The notes under the pieces were generated by a model. It did no database searches. It was not told where the DNA came from and worked only from the letters and a program-made list of their open reading frames with translations. From NCBI RefSeq assembly GCF_002087335.1, contig NZ_MWVJ01000005.1, positions 86,888 through 150,887 on the forward strand: a stretch of DNA of 64,000 nucleotides. The letters are read 5' to 3'. Below are positions 9,250 to 17,919 of this stretch, piece by piece. Position 1 is the stretch's first letter. The number at the start of each line of letters is the position of its first letter. A program made the translations under genes and the position numbers. Source of the stretch: Pseudophaeobacter leonis. Its GTDB lineage: Bacteria; Pseudomonadota; Alphaproteobacteria; Rhodobacterales; Rhodobacteraceae.

Positions 9250-10605
9250 TTAGCTTGCCGCCGCAAAGCCTGCTTCGAGCGCACGGAGAATGCCCTGGAC
9301 GTCATCTTTAGTCAGAACCAGCGGTGGAGACAGGATGATGTTGGGGCCGGAAATCCGGACCATGGCGCCGTTGCGATAGGTCACCTCTTGCAGGCGGGCG
9401 ATCGTCCGTTTGTCGGGGGCGGATTTGCTGGCGCGATCCGCCACCAATTCCATAGCACACATCAGGCCGTGGCCACCGCGCACATCCCCAATCAGCGCAT
9501 GCCTTTCCTGCAGCGCCAACAAGCCCTGATGCAGCTCCTGACCGCGGGCCGCGGCATTCTCGGGCACATTCAGACGCTGTGTCTCCTGCAGGCAGGCCAG
9601 GGCCGCTGCTGCCCCGACGGGATGGCCGGAATAGGTATAGCCGTGGCCAATAGCGGCACGCCCACTCACGTCCTGCTCAAAAACCTCTGCCACGCTTTCG
9701 GCGATCATCACTGCACCAAAGGGAAAATAGCCATTGGTGATCGCCTTGGCGGTACACATGAAATCGGGCTGTACCCCCCAGTGGCGTGAACCGGTCCAGG
9801 ACCCTGTTCGGCCAAAGGCAGTAATCACCTCATCCGCGATCAGCAAAATGCCATGTTTGCTGCAGATCTCGCGCACGCCGGGCATAAAGCTATGGTGCGG
9901 CGGGATCACGCCGCCAGCTCCCAGGATCGGCTCCATGATAAAGGCCGCAATGGTGCCTGCGCCCTGAAAGGCGATCTCATCCTCAAGGGCCTGCAGGCAC
10001 AGCTGCGCCAGCCGCGCGGGGTCACTCTCGTTAAAGGGGTTGCGATAGGGGTAGGGCGCCGGGATATGGTGACAGCCGGGCAAGAGGGGTTCGTACTGGG
10101 TGCGGAAATTGGCATTGCCATTCACTGACGCGCCGCCCATGTGGGTGCCGTGATAGCCCTTTTTCAGGCTGAGGAACTTGGTGCGCCCGGCCTCGCCGCG
10201 GATCTTGTGGTACTGCCGCGCCAGACGCAGCGCAGTTTCCACCGAGTCCGAGCCCCCAGAGGTGAAAAAGGCGCGGCTGAGCCCGTCGGGGGCAAAAAAG
10301 TCGCGCAGCAGCTCTGCCAGCTGGATCACCTGATCATTTGTGGTGCCGCGAAAGGTGGAATAGTAGGGCAAAACATCCAGCTGGGCGGCAATGGCATCCT
10401 TGATCGGCTGGCAAGAGAACCCAAGGTTGACGTTCCACAGCCCGCCGACCGCATCAATCACCTCATGGCCATCGATATCGCTGATCCGCACGCCCTGGGC
10501 ACCAGTGATGATCGCGGGCGGATTGGCCAGGCTGTCGGCGGGGTGCGCCATCGGGTGCCACAGGGACCTGGCGTTGTGTTCCTTGAGGAAATTGGCGTCT
10601 TTCAT
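9250..10605 (-). CDS. Class III PLP-dependent aminotransferase (omega-amino acid-pyruvate type)
   Basis: This 451-residue enzyme transfers an amino group from an omega-amino acid or amine to a keto acid using pyridoxal phosphate. The class III hallmarks are present: LIADEVITAFGRTG (cofactor Asp), the Schiff-base lysine in CTAKAITNG about 28 residues later, FFTSGGSDSVETALRLARQYH, and the YTYSGHPVG substrate-loop segment. The start at 10605 has AGGAG upstream. It is transcribed away from the IclR gene's 3' end in the same direction (62-base gap), so the two may be co-transcribed. The donor amine is not identifiable from sequence. Confidence 0.88.
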   Translation of the reverse strand: MKDANFLKEHNARSLWHPMAHPADSLANPPAIITGAQGVRISDIDGHEVIDAVGGLWNVNLGFSCQPIKDAIAAQLDVLPYYSTFRGTTNDQVIQLAELLRDFFAPDGLSRAFFTSGGSDSVETALRLARQYHKIRGEAGRTKFLSLKKGYHGTHMGGASVNGNANFRTQYEPLLPGCHHIPAPYPYRNPFNESDPARLAQLCLQALEDEIAFQGAGTIAAFIMEPILGAGGVIPPHHSFMPGVREICSKHGILLIADEVITAFGRTGSWTGSRHWGVQPDFMCTAKAITNGYFPFGAVMIAESVAEVFEQDVSGRAAIGHGYTYSGHPVGAAAALACLQETQRLNVPENAAARGQELHQGLLALQERHALIGDVRGGHGLMCAMELVADRASKSAPDKRTIARLQEVTYRNGAMVRISGPNIILSPPLVLTKDDVQGILRALEAGFAAAS

Positions 10606-10666
10606 CGACTAAACTCCTGAGCGGGTCCGCGAGGGGACCTGGGTGTCTTGAGAGGCAAACGGGCCG

Positions 10667-11446
10667 TCACGGCGCATCAGCTTGTGGATAATCAGAGGGC
10701 GGGCTGCCACCGATCCGATGGGTGAGGGCGGCGCCAGCCCGGCGCAGGGCGGCGCGGATGGTGTCTTGCTGCGCCTGCGACATGCGCGAGGCGGGCGCGG
10801 CCACTGCCAGCGCGCCCAGGGCTTTGTGGTCGGCACCAAAGATCGGCACAGCACAGGACTGCACTTCCAGCTCAAAACTGCCCAGGGTGTTGGAAATACC
10901 CGTCTCGCGCACCTCACGCAGCTTGACGCGCAGCACCTCCGGGTCGACCAGCGTCTTGCTGGTATGCGCTTTGAGAGGACGCGCAAGAACCGCATCGACA
11001 AAGCTGGGGTCGGCATAGGCAAGGATCGCGAGGCCCGAACTGGTGGCGTGATAGGTCACGGTCTGGGCATCCTCCATTGTCACCTTTGTGGCATGGCGTG
11101 GCGAGTAGGCATGGCTGAGGGTCTGCACCCAGCTGTCATGGCCCAGCGAGACATGGGCGGTCTCGCCGGTCTCGTCGCTCAGCTCCCGCAGGATCCGCCG
11201 CGACACAGACAGAATCGGCGTTGAGGCCTCGCGCAGCGCCGCAAGGTGCAAAGCCTGCGGCCCAAGCCGGTATGCACGGTCGCCATCGCCCTGTTCCACG
11301 AACCCCGAATCCTGCAACTCTGCCATCAGGCGATAGACTGTCGCCTTGTTCATCCCAGAGAGACGCGTCAGGTCGCTCAAGCCGATTTCGCTCCTGTCGG
11401 GGGAGAAATAACTTAACAGTGAAAGGGCTTTACTGACAGTTCCCAT
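10667..11446 (-). CDS. IclR-family transcriptional regulator
   Basis: This 259-residue regulator has an N-terminal winged helix (LTRLSGMNKATVYRLMAELQ, about residues 25-45). A GAF-like effector domain runs from about residue 80 to 245 and includes TYHATSSGLAILAYA and ELEVQSCAVPIFG. Such proteins control catabolic operons in response to small acids. It is divergent from tctC across a 173-base region holding two palindromes, so it is the likely regulator of the tctCBA-aldehyde dehydrogenase unit and perhaps of the aminotransferase downstream of it. Confidence 0.9.
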   Translation of the reverse strand: MGTVSKALSLLSYFSPDRSEIGLSDLTRLSGMNKATVYRLMAELQDSGFVEQGDGDRAYRLGPQALHLAALREASTPILSVSRRILRELSDETGETAHVSLGHDSWVQTLSHAYSPRHATKVTMEDAQTVTYHATSSGLAILAYADPSFVDAVLARPLKAHTSKTLVDPEVLRVKLREVRETGISNTLGSFELEVQSCAVPIFGADHKALGALAVAAPASRMSQAQQDTIRAALRRAGAALTHRIGGSPPSDYPQADAP

Positions 11447-11521
11447 GCGCCGGTCCAGGCTCCATTTTGCTTAAAGACGGGGCATGGTTTTGCAAAAACA
11501 TTCAGCCCGGTTGATATTTTG

Positions 11522-11582
11522 TTGACAGATAAGCAGGTGGCCTGTCAATCTAAATTCAAACCAACGGTTCAAAAAATGAACC
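11522..11582. promoter_or_regulatory. Candidate IclR operators in the iclR-tctC divergent promoter
   Basis: TTGACAG-N13-CTGTCAA (11522-11528/11542-11548) and GGTTCA-N5-TGAACC (11566-11571/11577-11582) are perfect inverted repeats between the divergent starts. The first contains a sigma70-like -35 hexamer (TTGACA). The second lies 38 bases before tctC. The arrangement fits regulator binding; assignment to the IclR protein is inference from position. Confidence 0.5.
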
Positions 11583-11619
11583 AAGTAGCTGAGCCATCAG
11601 CATCAACCGGGAGACTGAA

Positions 11620-12564
11620 ATGAAACTGACCCATCTCGTGAAAGGCGCCGCAGCGGCGGCGGCTCTTGGCCTCAGCGCCGTGGCTGCCCAGGCGGAATAT
11701 CCAGAGAAGCCGGTGAACTTTATCGTGCCGTGGCCTCCGGGGGATCTGGAGGATGTGCTGACCCGGATGATCGCTGATGATTTTCAGGCGGAATATGGCG
11801 TGGCAGCTGCCGTGGTGAACAAGCCCGGCGGCGGTGGCGGTCCCTTTCCTGGTGCCATTGAGGTCGCCAATGCGGCGCCGGATGGCTACACGGTGGGGTC
11901 ATTTGTGATTGGTGTACCGGTGATGGGGCAGCAGATCGACATCCCGCCACTGACCCCGGAAAAGTTCGACCCGCTGGGGATCTTTCTGACCTATCCCTTT
12001 GTGATCGCCACCTCGGCCGACGCGCCTTATTCCACGATGGCAGAGCTGGCAGCCCACGCCAAGGGGAACGATGTGGCGCTGGGGCATTTTGGCGATGTGC
12101 TGACCCCGACCCAGGTCACCAAGGCCTTTGCCAAGAACGCTGGCTTTGAATGGGGCTCGGATGCGGCCTTTGATGCGCTGGATTGCAACACGCTTGCCTC
12201 TGGCGATGCGGATGTCATCAATACCACGCTGCGGCTGATCCTGCCCTGCCTGGATCAGGTCAAGGTGCTGGTCTCGATCACTGATGAGCGCATCCCGCTG
12301 GTGCCCGATGCACCTGCCATTGGCGAGCTGGATGCCAGTCTGAACATCGCCCTGTGGAATGGGCTTTTTGTCACCAAAGACACGCCGCAGGATGTGCGCG
12401 ACAAAATCATCGCCGTGGCTGAAAAGACCATGATGAGCGACCGGGCTCAGGCTGTGGCCAAGGAAACCGGGGCGCTGGTCTATTGGCAAAATGCCGGCGA
12501 CAGCTCGGCGCGGGTGGCCACGGACATCGCGACCATGGCCAAAATCGGTGCCTTGCTGGACTAG
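11620..12564 (+). CDS. tctC: TTT-family transporter periplasmic solute-binding protein
   Basis: This is the periplasmic binding protein of a tripartite tricarboxylate (TctC/BugT) transporter. A 24-residue Sec signal peptide (MKLTHLVKG..., cleavage near AQA-EYP) precedes YPEKPVNFIVPWPPGD, the first strand of the TctC fold. NKPGGGGG follows, then the carboxylate-contact segment APDGYTVG. These proteins bind di- or tricarboxylates or other acids; the ligand is not predictable. Length (314) is normal. The gene is first in the unit, followed by a strong stem-loop before tctB, a common way to keep binding-protein mRNA abundant. Confidence 0.92.
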   Translation: MKLTHLVKGAAAAAALGLSAVAAQAEYPEKPVNFIVPWPPGDLEDVLTRMIADDFQAEYGVAAAVVNKPGGGGGPFPGAIEVANAAPDGYTVGSFVIGVPVMGQQIDIPPLTPEKFDPLGIFLTYPFVIATSADAPYSTMAELAAHAKGNDVALGHFGDVLTPTQVTKAFAKNAGFEWGSDAAFDALDCNTLASGDADVINTTLRLILPCLDQVKVLVSITDERIPLVPDAPAIGELDASLNIALWNGLFVTKDTPQDVRDKIIAVAEKTMMSDRAQAVAKETGALVYWQNAGDSSARVATDIATMAKIGALLD

Positions 12565-12584
12565 ATATCCTCTTTGTTGTTTTG

Positions 12585-12617
12585 CCGGGGCCATCCCTGG
12601 CCCCGGTGCCTCTTTTT
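12585..12617 (+). terminator. Stem-loop with T-run between tctC and tctB
   Basis: A perfect 9-bp GC stem (12585-12593/12598-12606, loop TCCC) is followed by TTTTT at 12613-12617. Partial termination or mRNA protection here would give more binding protein than membrane subunits. Confidence 0.6.
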
Positions 12618-12651
12618 GCCTGAAAAGATCCCCTTCCATGACCAGCGAACC

Positions 12652-13198
12652 ATGACCACCGAACGAGAACGCCGCTTTGTCGGCCCCCGGCGCGGACAGC
12701 TGATTTTTGCTCTGGTCTTCCTCTCGGTGTCAGCGCTGCTTTTGGCCCTGATCGCAGAGCAGACCACCTGGGTGAACAAGACCAGGCTGTTCGCCCAGCC
12801 GCGGTTTTGGCCTGCCGTCAGCCTTGGAGGCATGGTGCTGTTGGGAGGGCTGCATTTTTACTTTCTGCCCTGGCGGCGCGCCTCGCGCTATGACCTCTGG
12901 GAGGCACGGCACTGGGGGCGCAGTCTGGAATATGCGCTCTGGTTCATGGCTTATGTTTTCCTGGTGCCGATTATTGGCTACCTGCCGGTCACGCTGCTGT
13001 TCGTGCCGCTGTTGGCGCGGCGCATGGGGTATCGCAGCCGCGCAATGATGGGCATCTGCCTGTGTTTCGCCCTGGCGGTTGTGGTGCTGTTTAAGGCGGT
13101 GCTGTCGGTGAAAATTCCAGGTGCTATGCTCTATGAATACCCTGCCGGGCGCGCTGCGCAGCTTCTTTATATTATACTTTTGGCCCCGGGGTTTTTGA
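12652..13198 (+). CDS. tctB: TTT transporter small membrane subunit, 3' frameshift
   Basis: This is the four-helix small permease subunit TctB. The ATG at 12652 begins MTTERERRFVG; hydrophobic segments follow (LIFALVFLSVSALLLALIA, VSLGGMVLLGGLHFYF, the LEYALWFMAYVFLVPIIGYL region, MMGICLCFALAVVVLFKAV). The sequence as given reads straight on into tctA. Removing one C at 13141-13142 gives YEYLPGALRSFFILYFWPRGF and a TGA at 13196-13198 that overlaps the tctA ATG (TGATG), the normal arrangement. The apparent TctB-TctA fusion is therefore an artefact. Confidence 0.8.
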
Positions 13199-14816
13199 TG
13201 GATCTTCTCCTCTCTGCACTCGATATCCTGATGCGTTGGGACGTGGCGCTGGCGCTGCTTGCGGGCTCGGTTGGCGGTGTGCTGATCGGGGCGATCCCCG
13301 GTGTCGGCCCTGCGGTGGCGATTGCCATCCTGCTGCCTGCGACCTTTTCCATGGATCCGATTGTGGCCCTCACGGTGCTGCTGGGGATTTACGGCTCCTC
13401 CATGTATGGCGGCGCCATCCCCGCCATTTTGATCAACACGCCCGGAACGGCGGTGAACGCGCTGACCACCTATGATGGCTATCCGATGACCGCGCGCGGC
13501 GAGCCGCGCCGCGCCCTGAGCCTCGCCTATTCCGCCAGCTTTTTTGGCGGCGTCTTTTCCGTCATCTGCCTCATCCTGTTTGCCCCGGTGCTGGCAAAGG
13601 TGGCGCCCATGTTTGGCAGCCGCGAGATCTTTTTAGCAGCGCTTTTGGGTCTCATCCTGGTGGTGGTGGCGCATCGTGGCCAGGCCCTGATTGCCGGAGC
13701 ACTTGCCTGCTTTGGCATCTTTCTCAACTCCATCGGCATGGAGCCGGTGAAATATACCCAGCGCTATACCTTCGGGCAGGATTTTCTTGGCGGTGGTGTG
13801 AACCTCATCGTGGTTGTGCTGGGGCTTTTTGCCCTTAGTCAGGCCTTTGTGCTGCTGATGGACGAGGACGAAAAGGTGCATATCACCAAACTGCGCGGCG
13901 GTATGTTTCAGGGGCTGCGCGAACTGGCGCGTCATCCGCGTGTCACGACTGTTTCCGCCGGCTTTGGCGTGCTGATGGGTATGATACCCGGCGTGGGAGA
14001 GTTCACCGCCCAGTTCATGTCCTACACCTATGCGCAAAAGACCTCAAAACGGCCGCAGGATTTTGGCAATGGCTCCTCCGAGGGGCTGATTGCGGCGGAA
14101 ACCGCCAATAACGCGGTGCCAGCTGCGGCCATGGTACCGCTTTTGGCGTGGGGATCCCGGGTGAGGCGCTGACCGCAATGATGCTGAGCGTGTTCTATGT
14201 GCACAACGTGGTGCCGGGGCCGGCCCTGTTTCAGAATGACATGGATTTCGTCGTAGCACTTTATCTGGCGCTGCTGATCCTTAATGTGCTGGTGCTGGTT
14301 TTTTTGCTCTTTGCCACCCGGTCGCTGGTGCAGGTGGTGAAAATCCCCAATCGCTTTCTTGGCGTCTGTATCCTGACCCTGAGCTTTGTTGGCGTCTACT
14401 CCCTGCGCAATTCCGCTACCGACTGTCTCATGGCTGCGGGCTTTGGCATCTTTGGGTTTATCCTCAAACGGCTGTCTTTACCGGCGGTGCCGATCATTCT
14501 TGGCATGGTGCTGGGCGGTATCATGGAGGGTAAGCTGCGCGCCGGTATGGCCCGGGTTAAAGAGCCCTGGGACTTTTTCAACCCACCCATATCATTCATC
14601 ATTTTCACCATAATTGTCTTGGTTCTTGCGACACATATTCTGCGCGTCTGGCGTGATCGCAAAGAACTGAAGGAGGCCGAATGGCAGAACAAGAGCTCAT
14701 CAACCAGCTTCGGCAAGCTGATGTCGCGCCGCAAAAACTCTTTCTTGAAGGATCGTGGCAAAGAGGTTCGGGGACGCCACTCGAAGTTACTTCGCCGATT
14801 GAAGGGGCTGTTCTGA
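13198..14816 (+). CDS. tctA: TTT transporter large membrane subunit, frameshifted
   Basis: This is the 12-helix permease subunit TctA. Start ATG 13198 gives MDLLLSALDILMRWDV. The family signature GAIPGVGPAVAIAILLP and its second-half repeat MIPGVGEFTAQFMSY are clear, as is GIYGSSMYGGAIPAILINTPG. A missing C after 14148 breaks LLALGIPGEALTAMM into two frames. The last frame runs 136 bases into the next gene (to 14816), which is abnormal. The likely true end is near 14652-14670 (a TGA in another frame just before AGGAGG), so one more indel may be present. It transports an anionic solute with TctC, probably sodium- or proton-coupled. Confidence 0.8.
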
Positions 14817-16164
14817 CCACGCTTGAAGGCGCCTCTGCAACAGATGTTGAACGCGCTGTCGCCTCGGCGCGGCGGGCCTATGCCGATGGCCGCTGGGCGG
14901 CACAGTCCCCCGCCGCACGTAAAAAGGTGCTGTACCGCATTGCTGATCGGATTGAGGCCGAGGCAGTCGAGCTTGCGGTGCTGGGTGTGCGCGACAATGG
15001 CACGGAATTCAACATGGCCCTGAAGGCCGAGCCGGGCTCGGCGGCCGGAACCTTTCGCTATTATGCCGAGGCGCTGGACAAGGTGGCCGGAGAAGTGGCG
15101 CCGACGCAGGCAGATGTGCTGGGGCTGGTGCATCGCACGCCGGTGGGCGTGGTTGGTGCCATTGTGCCCTGGAGCTTCCCGCTGATGATTGGCGCGGAAG
15201 CCTGGCACCGGCGCTGGCCATGGGCAATTCCGTGGTGCTGAAGCCAGCCGAGACCGCCTCGCTGACGCTGTTGCGTCTGGCGGAGATCTGCGTCGAATGT
15301 GGCCTGCCGGATGGTGTGTTCAACGTGGTGACCGGCAGTGGCGCTGAAACCGGCGCGGCGCTGGCCATGTCGATGGGGGTTGATGTGCTCACCTTCACCG
15401 GATCAGGTGGCACCGGGCGCAAACTTCTGGAGGCTTCGGCGCGCTCGAACCTCAAACGGTGCTACCTTGAGCTGGGAGGGAAGTCGCCCAATATCGTTTT
15501 TGCCGACACGCCGGACCTTAAGAAAGCCGCCAAGGTCTCGGCCAGGGGGATCTTTCGCAACTCTGGCCAGGTCTGCGTGGCGGGCGCGCGTCTGCTGGTT
15601 GAGGCCTCGGTACATGATGAGTTTGTCGCCCTGCTGAAATGCGAGGCTGAGGCCCTGACGGTGGGCGATCCGCTGGATCTGGGCAGCCAGATCGGTGCGG
15701 TGAATTCCGAGGATCAGCTCAGGCGCAATCTGTCGTTTATGGACATGGCCCGCGCCGAAGGAGGCCAGGTCATCACTGGTGGCGCCCGTATCCTGCAGGA
15801 AACAGGCGGCAGCTATACGGCCCCGACCATTGTGACCCATGTGGCCCGCGATCATGCCCTGTTCCAGCGCGAGGTTTTTGGCCCCGTGCTGTCGGTCACA
15901 AAATTTGAGAGCGAGGCCGAGGCGCTTAGCCTGGCCAATGCCACTGATTTTGGCCTTGCCGCCGGGGTCTGGACCGCGGATCTGTCGCGGGCGCATCGTA
16001 TGTTTGCGGGCATTCGAGCGGGTGTTCTGCCTGTGAACACCTACGGTGGCGCCGACAATACGGTGCCACTGGGCGGGGTTGGTCAGTCAGGCAATGGGCA
16101 TGACAAATCGCTGCATGCTTTGGACAAATATGTCGATCTGAAAACGGCCTGGATTCAGCTGTGA
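14681..16164 (+). CDS. NAD(P)-dependent aldehyde dehydrogenase, frameshifted
   Basis: This is an aldehyde dehydrogenase superfamily enzyme of about 494 residues. AGGAGG lies ahead of ATG 14681. The general-base Glu is in LELGGKSPN, the catalytic Cys is in NSGQVCVAGARL, and EVFGPVLSV and the C-terminal KYVDLKTAW region are intact. A missing C in CCTGG at about 15201 breaks the cofactor-binding segment (expected SFPLMIGAEALAPALAMGN). It follows the TTT transporter directly and presumably oxidises an aldehyde formed from the imported solute. The substrate is unknown. Confidence 0.87.
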
Positions 16165-16182
16165 GGATGGTGGGGCGTCTAA

Positions 16183-16240
16183 ACAGGTTTTGCAGGGCAA
16201 AACCTGTGGCCTCCGGCGGAGGTATTTTGAGCAAGATGAA
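16183..16240 (+). repeat. Hairpin plus dispersed intergenic element (copy 1)
   Basis: A perfect 11-bp hairpin (ACAGGTTTTGC, 16183-16193/16197-16207) abuts an element at 16208-16240. The element is CCTCC-GGC-GGAGG, then TATTTT, then GCAAGATGAA. A near copy lies on the minus strand at 56091-56123. The hairpin sits just past the aldehyde dehydrogenase stop. Confidence 0.6.
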
Positions 16241-16279
16241 ATCTGGACGCGTGCGGCGTATGAACGAATGGAGGGTGGG

Positions 16280-17518
16280 ATGACGTCTAAAAAGACCATT
16301 TTGGTTGCCGGGACCTATGACACCAAAGACGACGAGTTGCACTATCTGGCCGAGGTGATCCTTGGTCAGGGTGGCGGCGTTCTGTCGATGGATGTCAGCG
16401 TTCTGGGCGAGCCCAGCCGTCCTGCGGATGTGAGCAAACACGCGGTGGCCGAGGCTGGTGGCGCGACGATTGAGGCAGTAATTGGCTCGGGTGACGAAAA
16501 TACCGCGATGCAGATCATGGGGGCTGGCGCTGCTGCCAAGGCGCTGGAGCTGTACCAGGCGGGACGCATCGACGGGGTGATCGTGTTGGGCGGCACAATG
16601 GGGACCGATCTGGCGCTGGATCTGTGCGCAGCACTGCCTGTGGGGGTTCCAAAATACATCGTCTCCACCGTGGCCTTCTCACCGCTGATGCCACCCGAAC
16701 GGATCCCGGCGGATGTGCAGATGATCCTCTGGGCCGGGGGGCTCTTTGGGTTGAACTCGATCTGCAAGGCCTCGCTTAGTCCGGCCGCAGGCGCGGTGCT
16801 GGGGGCTGCGCGTGCAGTTGAGGCACCACGGCGTGAGCGGCCTCTGATCGGGATGACCTCGTTTGGCAAGACGGTGCTGCGCTATATGGTGACGCTGAAG
16901 CCGGCGCTGGAGGCGCGCGGCTTTGAGGTCGCAGTGTTTCATGCCACTGGCATGGGCGGGCGCGCCTTTGAAAGCCTTGCGGGCGAGGGGGCTTTTGCCG
17001 CCGTGCTGGATTTTGCGCCGCAAGAGGTCTCCAACCACCTCTTTGGTGGCTTGTCGGCCGGGGCGGACCGCATGACCAATGCAGGGCGATCCGGCACGCC
17101 GCAACTGGTGGCACCAGGATGTTATGATCTGGTGGATTTTGTTGGCTGGCAGGGGGTGCCTGTGCAGCTGGAGGGGCGTCCGAGCCATGCGCACAACCGT
17201 TTGCTCTCTCCCGCAGTGCTGCAGGCCGAAGAGCGCCGCACCGTCGCGCGTAGCCTGTGCGAAAAGCTGGCTGAGGCGCAGGCACCCGTGGCGATATTGC
17301 TCCCTAACCAGGGCTGCAATGAGTGGGATCGTCCCGGTGGGGAGCTACATGATGCTGAAGGGCTTTTGAGTTTTTGCGCTGAGATGCGCCGCGCCCGCCC
17401 CGAAAATGCAGTGCTGCATGAGTTGGACTGCCACATCAATGATGCGGCGTTTTGTACTGCAGTACTGGAGGTGTTTGATGCCTGGGTTGCGCGCGGTGTC
17501 ATCAGCAAGACCCTTTAG
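16280..17518 (+). CDS. Tm-1-like ATP-binding domain protein (UPF0261)
   Basis: This 412-residue protein is related to the tomato Tm-1 N-terminal domain and bacterial UPF0261. It starts MTSKKTILVAGTYDTKDDEL at ATG 16280, with GAGGGTGG upstream. Family signatures are VLGGTMGTDLALDL, STVAFSPLMPPE, GMTSFGKTVLRYM and LPNQGCNEWDRPGG. It has two Rossmann-like halves and binds ATP in the plant homologue; the bacterial role is not established. It is co-directional with the TTT transporter and aldehyde dehydrogenase (115-base gap with a repeat), so it probably belongs to the same catabolic unit. The partner TIM-barrel gene that often follows it is absent. Confidence 0.85.
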   Translation: MTSKKTILVAGTYDTKDDELHYLAEVILGQGGGVLSMDVSVLGEPSRPADVSKHAVAEAGGATIEAVIGSGDENTAMQIMGAGAAAKALELYQAGRIDGVIVLGGTMGTDLALDLCAALPVGVPKYIVSTVAFSPLMPPERIPADVQMILWAGGLFGLNSICKASLSPAAGAVLGAARAVEAPRRERPLIGMTSFGKTVLRYMVTLKPALEARGFEVAVFHATGMGGRAFESLAGEGAFAAVLDFAPQEVSNHLFGGLSAGADRMTNAGRSGTPQLVAPGCYDLVDFVGWQGVPVQLEGRPSHAHNRLLSPAVLQAEERRTVARSLCEKLAEAQAPVAILLPNQGCNEWDRPGGELHDAEGLLSFCAEMRRARPENAVLHELDCHINDAAFCTAVLEVFDAWVARGVISKTL

Positions 17519-17919
17519 CGACCAACAATGGGGCCGGGTTTAGGGCAAAAACCTGCCAGACTGAAGCGGGGCATCTGCAGCAGCGGGTGCCCTTTGTGGT
17601 ATTCTGGCCTGCGCTTGCAGTTGTGCTGCGCAGCAATGACCTCGGGTCGCGACAGATTCTTGCTTGAATACAGGGGGGCTCTTGCCTAGGGTGCCAGCAA
17701 TTATGTGGAACTACGTTCCGCATTGTGGAATTTTAGGCTATTGCTGCGCCGCCTCCTGGGTGCGCCGGGCGGAGTCGGGGTTATGACGCTAGGTTCTGGA
17801 CCGAGGTAATCCGCAGGGGCTTGGCGCTGTGACATGGCCTATGCTGAGATCGAACAAAATATTGCGGGCCAGTCCGGGTGCATGCACCGGGCGCGCCCGA
17901 CGCGAGAGAGGGAAAACGA
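17519..17919. other. Intergenic region upstream of the beta-oxidation operon
   Basis: No gene is supported in this 401-base gap. It should contain the operon promoter, but I see no convincing -35/-10 pair or palindrome. The ribosome site for the next gene is GAGAGAGGGAAAA just before 17920. Confidence 0.5.

Noticed and set aside
8937..9311. Plus-strand open frame across the repeat-rich gap after the glutamine synthetase-like gene
   Set aside because: Its end overlaps the aminotransferase gene antisense, it crosses hairpins, and its translation is arginine- and alanine-rich without motifs.
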